Shown one piece after another: positions 43,047 to 52,899 of a DNA stretch of 55,163 nt. A model generated the notes under the pieces. It ran no database searches, was not told the origin of the DNA, and saw only the letters and a program-made list of their open reading frames with translations. Position numbers and translations under genes: made by a program. Origin of the DNA: Granulicatella balaenopterae (GTDB lineage Bacteria; Bacillota; Bacilli; Lactobacillales; Aerococcaceae); the NCBI RefSeq assembly GCF_900111135.1, contig NZ_FOGF01000012.1, positions 1 to 55,163 on the forward strand, written 5' to 3'. The first letter of the stretch is position 1. Each line of letters begins with the position of its first letter.

Positions 43047-43931
43047 ATGAAAGGAATTATTTTAGCTGGAGGTAGTGGAACAAGACTATATCCATTAACA
43101 CGTGTAACATCAAAACAACTTTTACCAGTCTATGATAAGCCGATGATTTTTTATCCCTTATCAACTTTAATGTTAGCTGGAATTCGTGATATCTTAATTA
43201 TTGGTACACCGCAAGATATTTCACGTTTTGAGACATTATTAGGAGATGGTTCAAAATTAGGGATTAAATTATCTTATAAAGTTCAAGAAAAACCAGAAGG
43301 CTTAGCTCAAGCATTTATCTTAGGGGAAGATTTTATTGGTGATGATATGTGTGCCATGATTCTAGGAGATAACTTATTCTATGGTGGTTGGTTTAGTAAA
43401 AACTTAGCTGAAGCAGTTGAAAATGCTAAAAATGGTTACGCAACAATCTTTGGTTATTATGTTCAAGATCCAGAACGTTTTGGAATTGTTGAATTTGATA
43501 AAGATAAAAAGGTTGTATCTTTAGAAGAAAAACCACAAAATCCTAAATCAAATTATTGTGTAACAGGTCTTTATTTCTATGATAAGACAGTTGTTGAAAA
43601 AGCTAAACAAGTGCAATTCTCAGAACGAGGAGAATTAGAAATTACAGACTTAAATAAAATGTACTTAGAAGAAGATAAATTAAAAGTACAAATTTTAGGT
43701 CGTGGCTTTGCATGGTTAGATACAGGTACGATGGATAGCTTAATGGAAGCTTCATTATTCATTAGAACAGTTCAAAAACGTCAAGGTTTAGTGATTTCTT
43801 CACCTGAAGAGATTGCTTATCGTGAAAAATGGATTAATAAAGAACAATTATTAGCATTAGCAAAAGAATATGGTAAATCTTCTTATGGAGAACACTTATA
43901 TCGTGTTGCTAAAGATAAGTTAATATTTTAA
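43047..43931 (+). CDS. rmlA: glucose-1-phosphate thymidylyltransferase
   Basis: RmlA makes dTDP-glucose from dTTP and glucose-1-phosphate. The nucleotide loop [49 protein letters not shown] and [12 protein letters not shown] are all present; the 294-residue length is typical. AAAAGGAGGAAGTT gives a strong ribosome site. rmlB follows after 17 bases. rmlC and rmlD are not found anywhere in the window. Confidence 0.97.
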   Translation: MKGIILAGGSGTRLYPLTRVTSKQLLPVYDKPMIFYPLSTLMLAGIRDILIIGTPQDISRFETLLGDGSKLGIKLSYKVQEKPEGLAQAFILGEDFIGDDMCAMILGDNLFYGGWFSKNLAEAVENAKNGYATIFGYYVQDPERFGIVEFDKDKKVVSLEEKPQNPKSNYCVTGLYFYDKTVVEKAKQVQFSERGELEITDLNKMYLEEDKLKVQILGRGFAWLDTGTMDSLMEASLFIRTVQKRQGLVISSPEEIAYREKWINKEQLLALAKEYGKSSYGEHLYRVAKDKLIF

Positions 43932-43948
43932 AGTATTGGAGATAAAAA

Positions 43949-44968
43949 ATGAAAATAATCGTAACGGGTGGAGCTGGTTTTATCGGCTCTAACTTTGTAT
44001 TTTATATGTTAAAGAAACATCCTGACTATCAAATTATTTGCGTTGATAGCTTAACGTATGCAGGTAATTTATCCACTTTAGCACCAGTTATGGATAATCC
44101 TAATTTTAAATTTGTAAAATTAGATATTTGTGATCGTGAAGGTGTGTATCAATTATTTGAAGAAGAACATCCTGATATGGTCGTTAACTTCGCAGCTGAA
44201 TCCCATGTGGATCGTTCAATCGAAAATCCAGAAGTATTTTTACAAACAAATATTTTAGGAACAGCAGTCTTAATGGATGCTTGTCGTAAATATGGTATCA
44301 AACGTTACCACCAAGTATCAACCGATGAAGTATATGGGGACTTACCATTAGACCAACCAGAATTATTCTTTACTGAAGAAACACCAATTCATACTTCAAG
44401 TCCGTATTCATCATCAAAAGCATCAGCAGATTTATTAGTATTAGCTTATGAGCGTACATATGGATTACCAGTAACGATTTCTCGTTGCTCAAATAACTAT
44501 GGACCATATCATTTCCCAGAAAAGTTAATTCCATTAATGATTGCCAATGCCTTAGCAGACAAACCATTACCAGTTTATGGTGAAGGCTTAAATGTTCGTG
44601 ATTGGTTATATGTGGAAGATCACTGCAAAGCGATTGATTTAATTATTCATAATGGCAAAGTTGGCGAAGTTTATAATGTTGGTGGCCATAATGAAAAAAC
44701 GAATATTGAAATTGTAAAAATTATCTGTCAAGAATTAAATAAACCAGAATCATTAATTACCTATGTTGAAGATCGTAAAGGTCATGATATGCGTTATGCC
44801 ATTGATCCAACGAAAATTCACAATGAATTAGGTTGGCTACCAGAAACAAAATTTGAAGATGGAATCAAGAAAACAATCAAATGGTATTTAGAAAATGAAA
44901 AATGGTGGAAAGACATCATTTCTGGTGAATACCAAGAATATTATCAAAAAATGTACGAAAACAAATAA
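43949..44968 (+). CDS. rmlB: dTDP-glucose 4,6-dehydratase
   Basis: RmlB turns dTDP-glucose into dTDP-4-keto-6-deoxyglucose. [16 protein letters not shown] binds [12 protein letters not shown] and [10 protein letters not shown] carry the catalytic residues, and [12 protein letters not shown] follows. 339 residues. With no rmlC/rmlD nearby, the keto sugar is available to the aminotransferases encoded downstream. Confidence 0.97.
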   Translation: MKIIVTGGAGFIGSNFVFYMLKKHPDYQIICVDSLTYAGNLSTLAPVMDNPNFKFVKLDICDREGVYQLFEEEHPDMVVNFAAESHVDRSIENPEVFLQTNILGTAVLMDACRKYGIKRYHQVSTDEVYGDLPLDQPELFFTEETPIHTSSPYSSSKASADLLVLAYERTYGLPVTISRCSNNYGPYHFPEKLIPLMIANALADKPLPVYGEGLNVRDWLYVEDHCKAIDLIIHNGKVGEVYNVGGHNEKTNIEIVKIICQELNKPESLITYVEDRKGHDMRYAIDPTKIHNELGWLPETKFEDGIKKTIKWYLENEKWWKDIISGEYQEYYQKMYENK

Positions 44969-44982
44969 AAGAAGGTAATGAA

Positions 44983-46176
44983 TTGAAAAAAATATTATTA
45001 TTAGGCGGTTCAGCCCAACAAGTCGTTGCGATTGAAAAAGCTAAAGAATTAGGTTATTACACAGTATTATGTGATTATTTAACAGATAATCCAGGTCAAC
45101 ATCATGCAGATAAATTTTATTTATTAAGTACAACGGATAAAGAAGCTGTTTTAGAAATTGCAAAAAAAGAAGCGATTGATGGAATTGTTGCTTATGCATC
45201 AGATCCAGCAGCACCTACAGCAGCTTACGTATCAGAACAATTAGGCTTATCTACTAATCCTTATCAATCAGTGGAAACCTTATGTAATAAAGATAAGTTT
45301 AGAAAATTCTTATTGGATAATGGTTTTAACTCACCAAAAGCAAACGGCTATACAAGTGTTGAAGCAGCATTAAACGATATTACTAAATATCAGTTGCCAA
45401 TTATTATTAAACCAGTTGATTCATCAGGTAGTAAAGGTGTGACTGTTGTAAGAACTTTAGATAATGTTGAGGTAGCCATTAATTTTGCTTTTAAATTTTC
45501 AAGAGGGAAACGAATTGTTGTCGAAGAGTTTATCGAGAAAAAACATCCATACTTAGTGGGGGGTGATATCTTTGTAAAAGATGGACAAGTTATTTTATGG
45601 GGATTATTAAATTGTCATCGAGATAATAATGTCAATTCATTAGTTCCGGTTGGAAAAAGTTATCCACTAACTTTAACAGAAGAAAATATTAATAATATAA
45701 AAACTACTCTACAATTAATAGTAGATAAGTTAGAATTTAAGACCGGTGCAATGAATATCGAGTTGATTGTCGATAAAAATAATCGAGTATTCCCAATCGA
45801 TATTGGACCACGTAATGGTGGAAATATGATACCGGAATTATTAGCAAATATTTTTAATGTAGATGTAGTTGAAATGACAATTCAGAGTGCAATGGGAAAT
45901 GATTTTACGGTTTTAATGAATAATGATAAGGGGTATTATGCTACTTATAATTTACATTCAAGTAAAGATGGTATCTTTAATCAAATTCAATATCATGAAT
46001 CATTGAAACCATTTATTATGCGTGAATGTATTTATAAAGAACCAGGAGCTCAAGTGGAATTCTTTGATAATGCGGCTAAAGCTTTAGGAATTTTATTCTT
46101 AAAATTTGATACAAAAGAACAAATGGATCAATACATGGGTAATATGGAAACATATATCGATGTTATCTTAGATTAA
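44983..46176 (+). CDS. ATP-grasp ligase A (carbamoyl-phosphate-synthase-like)
   Basis: 397 residues. ILLLGGSAQQVVAIEKAKEL opens a pre-ATP-grasp domain; IIIKPVDSSGSKGV (about residue 139) is the ATP lysine/glycine loop, VVEEFIEKKHPYLVGGD and PIDIGPRNGGNMIPELL complete the fold with metal ligands. Such enzymes join a carboxylate, through an acyl phosphate, to an amine. In this context the amine may be that of the amino sugar. The start is TTG 44983, seven bases after GAAGG; an ATG four bases earlier runs at once into a stop. Confidence 0.88.
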   Translation: MKKILLLGGSAQQVVAIEKAKELGYYTVLCDYLTDNPGQHHADKFYLLSTTDKEAVLEIAKKEAIDGIVAYASDPAAPTAAYVSEQLGLSTNPYQSVETLCNKDKFRKFLLDNGFNSPKANGYTSVEAALNDITKYQLPIIIKPVDSSGSKGVTVVRTLDNVEVAINFAFKFSRGKRIVVEEFIEKKHPYLVGGDIFVKDGQVILWGLLNCHRDNNVNSLVPVGKSYPLTLTEENINNIKTTLQLIVDKLEFKTGAMNIELIVDKNNRVFPIDIGPRNGGNMIPELLANIFNVDVVEMTIQSAMGNDFTVLMNNDKGYYATYNLHSSKDGIFNQIQYHESLKPFIMRECIYKEPGAQVEFFDNAAKALGILFLKFDTKEQMDQYMGNMETYIDVILD

Positions 46177-46188
46177 AGAGGTATTATA

Positions 46189-47142
46189 ATGGAAATAGGT
46201 GGATATATAGAATTAGAGAAATCTAATAAAAAAATGCTATATGCAGATAAAATACTCTTAAATGCAGGTAGAAATTGTTTGAAATATATTATTAAAGCTA
46301 AAAATATTCAAAAGATTTATTTGCCGTATTTTTTATGCGACTCTGTTAGAGATGCTTGTAAAGATGAATATATAAATATTGCTTATTATCATATTTCAGA
46401 TAACTTTTTACCAAAGAGTATTGAATTACAGCATGATGAGTGGATATATGTTGTTAATTATTATGGGCAATTAAGTAATCAAAAATTAGAAGAATTACAT
46501 AATGAGTTTTCTGGTCGAATGATTGTTGATAATGCACAAGCGTATTTTCAAGAGCCAGTAATAGGTATTGATACTTTATATACTTGTAGAAAGTTTTTCG
46601 GTGTAGCAGATGGGGCGATCTTATCAACTAGTCAGTTAATGACATCAGAATTATCTAAAGACGAATCATTTCAACATATGAATTTCTTATTAGGTAGATT
46701 TGAAAGAAGCGCTTCGGAATTTTATGGTGAGTATGCAGAAAATAACAAAAGATTTAAAAATGAACCAATTAAAAAGATGTCAGAATTAACGAAAAATTTA
46801 TTAAATGGCATAGATTATGAATTTGTTAAAGAAGCCAGAACAACTAATTTTAATTACTTGCATCAACAATTGAAAGATATCAATCTATTAACAGTAACTA
46901 AAGTAGAAGGAGCATTTGCATATCCATTAATGATAGAGAATGCCGCTGAAATTAGAAAACAATTGATAGCTAAAAAAATCTATATTCCATTACTTTGGCC
47001 TAATGTTTTAGATGATGTAGAGGAAGATAGTTTAGAGTATCAATTGGCATTAAATATTCTTCCACTACCATGTGATCAAAGATATGGTGTTAAAGAAATG
47101 GATATAATTGTTTCAGAAATAATGAATCAATTAAGATTGTAA
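46189..47142 (+). CDS. DegT-like PLP-fold protein (atypical, short)
   Basis: 317 residues, shorter than the usual 360-390 of DegT/DnrJ/EryC1 sugar aminotransferases. IYLPYFLCDSVRDACKD, VNYYGQLS, RMIVDNAQAYFQ (Asp for the PLP pyridine nitrogen) and CRKFFGVADGAIL (probable PLP Lys) match the fold. Residues outside the PLP site are divergent. It lies between two ATP-grasp genes, 12 bases from each, so the three look like one functional unit. It might supply or modify the acyl or amino-acid part, or be a second sugar aminotransferase; I cannot tell. Confidence 0.8.
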   Translation: MEIGGYIELEKSNKKMLYADKILLNAGRNCLKYIIKAKNIQKIYLPYFLCDSVRDACKDEYINIAYYHISDNFLPKSIELQHDEWIYVVNYYGQLSNQKLEELHNEFSGRMIVDNAQAYFQEPVIGIDTLYTCRKFFGVADGAILSTSQLMTSELSKDESFQHMNFLLGRFERSASEFYGEYAENNKRFKNEPIKKMSELTKNLLNGIDYEFVKEARTTNFNYLHQQLKDINLLTVTKVEGAFAYPLMIENAAEIRKQLIAKKIYIPLLWPNVLDDVEEDSLEYQLALNILPLPCDQRYGVKEMDIIVSEIMNQLRL

Positions 47143-47153
47143 GGAGCGAATCA

Positions 47154-48422
47154 ATGTATAAAAGATTAAAAGGTAAAAAATTAATAGTGTTAGGTGCAAC
47201 AGCAGGAGAAATCAATCTAATTAAAAGAGCACAAGAACTAGGGATATATGTAATTGCTGCCGATTATAATACAGATTATACATTAAGCCCTGGAAAACTA
47301 GTTGCAGATGAAGCATGGGATATTAGTTGGTCTGATATTGATGAATTGGAAAAGAGATGTATTGCTGAAAATGTTGATGGTGCAATCGCAGGATATAGTG
47401 AATTTCGTATTGATAGTTTGATTCAATTGTGTGAACGATTAGATTATCCTTGTTACAGTAATAAAGAACAATTAGAAATTACAAGAGATAAAAAAATATT
47501 TAAAGATACTTGTAGAAAATATGCTGTACCAACAGTAAAAGAATATTCAACCGTAGAGAGTGTTGATAAATATCCTGTAATTGTAAAACCAGTCGATCGT
47601 GCAGGTTCAATAGGCATTAGTATTGCTAATTCGAAAGAAGAACTAGAAAAAGCATATCAATATGCAATGGATTTATCGGTTACAAAAGAAGTAATTATTG
47701 AAGAATATATTTATCAAGGTGGGAAAATAGATTTATACTATGCTATTCAAGATGGTGAGATTAAACTTATTTCATCATGTGATACGATTAATGCAAAAAA
47801 TAATGGATTTGAAAGAGTTGTTCAAAGTGCATGGTTATATCCTTGTCGTAATGAAGATAAAGTATTAGAGAAATCTGATAATACTATTAGAAAAATGATT
47901 CAAGGTATGGGGATTAAATATGGCTGTATTTTCTTTTCAGGATTTTATAATGAAGAAACAGAAGATTTAAGTTTCTTTGAGTGTGGTTTTAGATTAGAAG
48001 GTGGCCATCAATCAACATATGTAGAGCAAAGAGGTCCATTTAATTATTTAGATATATTTTTAAATCACGCGTTACTTGGAGAGACTAAAGATGTGTATAA
48101 TTCAAAAATTGATAAAGATTTAAAATGTTTAACTATTAATTTATATGGTAAAAAAGGGGTTATCAAATCAATTAAAGGATTTGAAGAACTTGATAAATAT
48201 CCAGAATGTACCTTATCATTATGTCAATCTCGCATAGGAGAATCGTGTGATGATACACAAGCAATTTTAAATAAACTAGGTATGTTTGCTTTTAGTGGTA
48301 AAGATAGTATGGTATTAAAAGAGCGGGTAGAAGAAGCGTATAAATTAATCAATATTTTAGATGAGAATAATCAAGATATGATTTATGATAAAGTTCAAAA
48401 TAATGAAATACTTAATTGGTAA
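47154..48422 (+). CDS. ATP-grasp ligase B
   Basis: 422 residues, similar in layout to ligase A but clearly diverged: LIVLGATAGEINLIKRAQEL at the start, PVIVKPVDRAGSIGISI for ATP binding, VIIEEYIYQGGKIDLYYAI and FFECGFRLEGGHQSTY for the distal metal site. The last 100 residues form an extra C-terminal domain. It probably makes an amide or ester bond from a carboxylate. The two ligases may act one after the other to build a two-part substituent. AAGGAGCGAATCA lies before the ATG. Confidence 0.87.
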   Translation: MYKRLKGKKLIVLGATAGEINLIKRAQELGIYVIAADYNTDYTLSPGKLVADEAWDISWSDIDELEKRCIAENVDGAIAGYSEFRIDSLIQLCERLDYPCYSNKEQLEITRDKKIFKDTCRKYAVPTVKEYSTVESVDKYPVIVKPVDRAGSIGISIANSKEELEKAYQYAMDLSVTKEVIIEEYIYQGGKIDLYYAIQDGEIKLISSCDTINAKNNGFERVVQSAWLYPCRNEDKVLEKSDNTIRKMIQGMGIKYGCIFFSGFYNEETEDLSFFECGFRLEGGHQSTYVEQRGPFNYLDIFLNHALLGETKDVYNSKIDKDLKCLTINLYGKKGVIKSIKGFEELDKYPECTLSLCQSRIGESCDDTQAILNKLGMFAFSGKDSMVLKERVEEAYKLINILDENNQDMIYDKVQNNEILNW

Positions 48423-48437
48423 AAGTGGAGTGATAAA

Positions 48438-49538
48438 ATGTCAGAAAAAATTTTAGTAACACAATCTTCTATGCCTAGTATGGATGAATATGTTGAAGAG
48501 ATAAAAGATATCTGGGCGAATTATTGGTTAACTAATATGGGACCAAAACATGAAGAGTTAAGAAATCAGTTAAAAACATATTTAGATGTAGCAGAAGTAG
48601 AATTATTTACAAATGGACATATGGCTATAGAACTAGCGCTGCAAGCAATGGATTTAACAGGTGAAGTGATTACAACACCATTTACATTTGCTTCAACAAC
48701 TAATGCCATTATTCGTAATGGATTAGAACCAGTCTTTTGTGATATTGATCCAATTACATTTACAATGGATGTCAATAAAATTGAAGCTTTAATTACTGAA
48801 AAAACTTTAGCAATTATGCCAGTTCATGTATATGGCAATGTATGTAATGTTGAAGAGATTGAAAAAATTGCGGAAAAACACAATTTAAAAGTTATTTACG
48901 ATGCAGCTCATACTTTTGGTGAAAAGTATAAAGGTCGTGGCATTGCTAGTTATGGTGATGCTTCATGCTTTAGTTTCCATGCAACAAAAGTCTTTAATAG
49001 TGTTGAAGGTGGAGCAACTTGCTTTAATGACCAAGAATTTGGTAGAAGATTATACAATCTTAAAAACTTTGGTATCGCAGGGGAAGATATTGAAGAAATC
49101 GGTCCAAATGCTAAAATGAATGAGTTTTGTGCAGCTATGGGCTTATGCAATTTAAGACATGTTGACGAAGAAATTGCTAAAAGAAAACAAGTTGTAGAGC
49201 GTTACCGTAACCGTTTAGCAGATATTCCAGGAATTCAATTAAATTGCATCCAAGAAGATTTAGAATCAAATTACGCTTATTTTCCAGTAGTATTTGATCC
49301 AGAAGTTTATGGTATGAATCGTGATGAAGTCTTAGAACTATTAAAAGAAAATAATATCATGGCTAGAAAATACTTCTATCCATTAACAAGTGAATTCTCT
49401 TGTTTTAAAGGTAAGTATGATGCTAACGAAACCCCAGTAGCACTAAGAATCTCACAAAATGTTTTAACATTACCTTTATATGCAGAATTAAGTTTAGAAA
49501 ATGTAGATAGAATTTGTGATGTGATTAGAAATAAATAA
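48438..49538 (+). CDS. dTDP-4-keto-6-deoxyglucose aminotransferase (DegT/DnrJ/EryC1; VioA-like)
   Basis: 366 residues of a standard sugar aminotransferase: YWLTNMGPKHEELRNQL, TTPFTFASTTNAIIRNGLEP, VIYDAAHTFGEKY (PLP Asp) and SFHATKVFNSVEGG (PLP Lys), with MNEFCAAMGLCNL behind. Enzymes of this group place an amino group at C4 (VioA or WecE) or C3 of dTDP-4-keto-6-deoxyhexose. Together with RmlA and RmlB the likely product is a dTDP-4-amino-4,6-dideoxyhexose; the position is inferred from the general similarity to VioA-type enzymes. Confidence 0.9.
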   Translation: MSEKILVTQSSMPSMDEYVEEIKDIWANYWLTNMGPKHEELRNQLKTYLDVAEVELFTNGHMAIELALQAMDLTGEVITTPFTFASTTNAIIRNGLEPVFCDIDPITFTMDVNKIEALITEKTLAIMPVHVYGNVCNVEEIEKIAEKHNLKVIYDAAHTFGEKYKGRGIASYGDASCFSFHATKVFNSVEGGATCFNDQEFGRRLYNLKNFGIAGEDIEEIGPNAKMNEFCAAMGLCNLRHVDEEIAKRKQVVERYRNRLADIPGIQLNCIQEDLESNYAYFPVVFDPEVYGMNRDEVLELLKENNIMARKYFYPLTSEFSCFKGKYDANETPVALRISQNVLTLPLYAELSLENVDRICDVIRNK

Positions 49539-49559
49539 CAGAAAGTAGGTATACGGATA

Positions 49560-50804
49560 ATGAATAACATTAAAATCGCAGTAGCAGGTACAGGATATGT
49601 AGGATTAAGTATTGCAACGTTACTTAGCCAACATCACCCAGTAGTTGCAGTAGACATTATTGAAGAAAAAGTAGAAATGATTAATAATAAGATTTCACCA
49701 ATTCAAGATGATGAAATAGAAAAATTTTTAAAAACAAAAGACTTAGATTTAGTGGCAACAACCGATCAAGAAAAAGCTTATACAGATGCTGATTTTGTTG
49801 TAATTGCAGCTCCAACAAACTATGATTCTAAAAAGAACTTCTTTGATACATCAGCAGTTGAAAGTGTAATTGCAAATGTTATGAAGTATAATCCTGAAGC
49901 AATTATGATCATCAAATCAACAATTCCAGTTGGTTATACAGAATACGTTAAGGAAAAAATGGGCACAAAAAATATTTTATTTAGTCCAGAATTCTTACGT
50001 GAAAGTAAAGCTTTGTATGATAACCTATACCCAAGCCGTATTATCGTAAGTACTGATCCAGAAGACGAAAGATTAAATCAAGCAGCACACACATTCGCTG
50101 AATTACTACAAGAAGGTGCGATTAAAGAAGATATCGATACATTATTCATGGGTTCAACGGAAGCGGAAGCAGTTAAATTATTTGCTAATACATATTTAGC
50201 ATTACGTGTATCATACTTCAATGAATTAGATACTTATGCTGAAATGAAAGGTTTAGACTCACAAGCAATTATCGAAGGTGTTGGATTAGATCCACGTATC
50301 GGTTCACACTATAATAACCCATCATTTGGTTACGGTGGATACTGTTTACCAAAAGATACAAAACAATTATTAGCAAACTATGGCGATATGCCACAAAATA
50401 TGATTTCAGCTATTGTTGAATCTAACCGTACAAGAAAAGAGTTTATTGCAGATCGTGTATTAGAACTTGCTGGTGGCTATGATGAAAATAGCCAATGGGA
50501 TGCAAATAAAGAAAAAGATCAACCAATTGTAGGTGTATACCGCTTAACAATGAAATCAAATTCAGATAACTTCCGTCAAAGTAGTATTCAAGGCGTTATG
50601 AAACGTATTAAAGCAAAAGGCGTTGAAGTAGTTGTTTATGAACCAACCTTAAAAGATGGTGAAACATTCTTTGGTAGTAAAGTTATTAATGACCTAGCTA
50701 AATTTAAAGAAGTATCAAATGCGATTGTTGCTAACCGTTATGATAGTTGTTTAGATGATGTACAAGAAAAAGTATATACACGAGATATCTTTAAGCGTGA
50801 CTAA
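49560..50804 (+). CDS. ugd: UDP-glucose 6-dehydrogenase
   Basis: It oxidises UDP-glucose to UDP-glucuronate with two NAD+. [48 protein letters not shown] and the catalytic Cys in [15 protein letters not shown] are intact. 414 residues, slightly longer than the 390-400 usual in streptococci. Ribosome site GAAAGTAGG. The next gene, an epimerase, uses its product. Confidence 0.96.
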   Translation: MNNIKIAVAGTGYVGLSIATLLSQHHPVVAVDIIEEKVEMINNKISPIQDDEIEKFLKTKDLDLVATTDQEKAYTDADFVVIAAPTNYDSKKNFFDTSAVESVIANVMKYNPEAIMIIKSTIPVGYTEYVKEKMGTKNILFSPEFLRESKALYDNLYPSRIIVSTDPEDERLNQAAHTFAELLQEGAIKEDIDTLFMGSTEAEAVKLFANTYLALRVSYFNELDTYAEMKGLDSQAIIEGVGLDPRIGSHYNNPSFGYGGYCLPKDTKQLLANYGDMPQNMISAIVESNRTRKEFIADRVLELAGGYDENSQWDANKEKDQPIVGVYRLTMKSNSDNFRQSSIQGVMKRIKAKGVEVVVYEPTLKDGETFFGSKVINDLAKFKEVSNAIVANRYDSCLDDVQEKVYTRDIFKRD

Positions 50805-50829
50805 AAATTTGTAATAAGGAAGTGTTTAG

Positions 50830-51897
50830 ATGGAAAATATTAACCTAGAAAATAAAACAGTCTTAATTACTGGTGTAGCTGGTTTTATTGGTTCTAACTT
50901 GGCAGAACAATTATTTGAAACAGTAAAAGGTGTAAAAATTATTGGAATTGATAGTATTACTGATTACTATGATGTGAAGTTAAAAGATTATCGTTTAGAA
51001 AGATTATCGAAGTATCCCAATTTCACTTTTATTAAAGGGAGTATTTCTGATAAAGCATTAATCGACTCATTATTTGCTGAATATAAACCTAAAATTGTAG
51101 TTAATTTAGCAGCACAAGCAGGAGTAAGATATTCAATTGAAAATCCTGGTGCTTATATGGAATCGAATGTGATTGGTTTTTATAATTTATTAGAAGCTTG
51201 TCGTCATTCGTATGATAATGGGGAATCAGGAGTTGAACATTTAGTTTATGCTTCATCTTCATCAGTTTATGGATCTAATAAAAAAGTGCCATATTCAACA
51301 GATGATAAAGTTGATAATCCAGTATCATTATATGCCGCAAGTAAAAAGAGCAATGAATTAATGACTCATGCCTATTCTAAGTTGTACAATATTCCAGCAA
51401 CAGGCTTACGTTTCTTTACGGTTTATGGCCCAGCTGGACGTCCTGATATGGCTTACTTCGGATTTACTAATAAATTACGTAATGATGAAATGATTCAAAT
51501 TTTTAATTATGGTAATTGTAAACGTGACTTCACCTATATTGATGATATTGTTGAAGGTGTGACACGTGTAATGGCGAAAGCACCAGCAAGAAAAACAGGT
51601 GAAGATGGCTTACCAGTACCACCATATGCGATTTACAATATCGGTAATAGCAATCCAGAAAACCTATTAGAATTTGTCGATATTTTACAACAAGAATTAA
51701 TTCGTGCAGGAGTATTGCCAAGTGATTATGATTTTGATGCCCATAAAGAATTAGTACCAATGCAACCAGGAGATGTACCAGTAACTTATGCTGATACATC
51801 TGCTTTAGAACGTGATTTTGGATTCAAACCATCGACATCATTGCGCGAGGGTTTAAGAGAATTTGCAGAGTGGTATAAAGAATTTTATATGGTATAA
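50830..51897 (+). CDS. UDP-glucuronate 4-epimerase
   Basis: 355-residue extended SDR: VLITGVAGFIGSNLAEQL for NAD, NLAAQAGVRYSIENP, YASSSSVYG and the YxxxK in YAASKKSNELM, followed by RFFTVYGPAGRPDMA, the typical GlcA-epimerase stretch. It would make UDP-galacturonate for the capsule. The downstream pair of TupA-like ligases could then link amino groups to the uronate carboxyl. Confidence 0.93.
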   Translation: MENINLENKTVLITGVAGFIGSNLAEQLFETVKGVKIIGIDSITDYYDVKLKDYRLERLSKYPNFTFIKGSISDKALIDSLFAEYKPKIVVNLAAQAGVRYSIENPGAYMESNVIGFYNLLEACRHSYDNGESGVEHLVYASSSSVYGSNKKVPYSTDDKVDNPVSLYAASKKSNELMTHAYSKLYNIPATGLRFFTVYGPAGRPDMAYFGFTNKLRNDEMIQIFNYGNCKRDFTYIDDIVEGVTRVMAKAPARKTGEDGLPVPPYAIYNIGNSNPENLLEFVDILQQELIRAGVLPSDYDFDAHKELVPMQPGDVPVTYADTSALERDFGFKPSTSLREGLREFAEWYKEFYMV

Positions 51898-51922
51898 TAA
51901 ATTATTATAGAAAGAGGAGAAT

Positions 51923-52843
51923 ATGAAAAATAACTTAAAAAAAATATGTAGAGTACTAAAGATAGAATCAGATGCGAAGTTAATATTTTTAAAAAATAGA
52001 GAATGGAGGTTTAAACTATTATATAATAGTGATAGCAAAAAGGAAGACTATATAAAAAAATTCTTCAAAAAAAGTTTAGGTTATGAAATAGATTTTAATA
52101 AAGAACCTGAAACATTTAATCAAAAAGTTCAATTTAGAAAATTATATGATAATAATCCTCTATATGCAGTATGTGCAGATAAATATCGTGTAAGAGAATA
52201 CGTTAAAGAAAAGATTGGTGAAGAATATTTGATTCCATTACATTTAGTAACAGACAAGTTAACAATAGAACAATGGAATCAATTGCCAAATTCTTTTGTA
52301 GCTAAAGCCAACCATAATAGTGGCCCAGTTCAAATTGTAAAAGATAAAAGAAAAGCTAACGCTAAAGAAATTATTAAAGAATTGAATAATCAATTAAAAA
52401 TAGATTATGGTATCATTTCTATGGAAAAATATTATAGTGATATTCCAAGAAAAATCATTGTTGAAGAATTTTTAGAAGGAGAAGCAACTGAATATAAATT
52501 CCATTGTTTTAATACAGATAAAATTGTATTAGAAAAAATAACGAAGGCTTCTGTTATGAGTAACATGTATGATCCATATACTTGGGAAAAATTTAATTTT
52601 ACTACAGGAAATGAAATTGATCAAAATGATTATGAAAAACCAGAAAATTATGAAAAAATGATTGATATTGCAAAAGAATTGTCGAAAGATTTTGAATATG
52701 CAAGAATTGATTTGTATAATATTCAAGGGAAAATTTATGTTGGAGAAATTACTTTTTGTGAAAATAGTGGTTTTGGTAAGATTACTGATGAAAAATGGGA
52801 TTATAAATTAGGACACTATTGGCAACAAAAAATAATGAAGTAG
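51923..52843 (+). CDS. TupA-like ATP-grasp ligase, copy 1
   Basis: 306 residues of the TupA-like ATP-grasp family, named after a teichuronopeptide synthesis protein of alkaliphilic Bacillus. Landmarks are NQKVQFRKLYDNNPLYAVCA, DKYRVREYV, LPNSFVAKANHNSGPVQIV, KIIVEEFLEGEATEYKFHCF and EITFCENSGFGKI. Inferred role: forming an amide between an amino compound and a carboxyl group of the polysaccharide. Its central part is almost identical in DNA to the gene that follows. AAAGAGGAGAAT precedes the ATG. Confidence 0.88.
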   Translation: MKNNLKKICRVLKIESDAKLIFLKNREWRFKLLYNSDSKKEDYIKKFFKKSLGYEIDFNKEPETFNQKVQFRKLYDNNPLYAVCADKYRVREYVKEKIGEEYLIPLHLVTDKLTIEQWNQLPNSFVAKANHNSGPVQIVKDKRKANAKEIIKELNNQLKIDYGIISMEKYYSDIPRKIIVEEFLEGEATEYKFHCFNTDKIVLEKITKASVMSNMYDPYTWEKFNFTTGNEIDQNDYEKPENYEKMIDIAKELSKDFEYARIDLYNIQGKIYVGEITFCENSGFGKITDEKWDYKLGHYWQQKIMK

Positions 52844-52899
52844 AAAAATGATATAAAAGTCTTAATATGGCTTAAATTTATTATGTGAAGAGGATGTTT

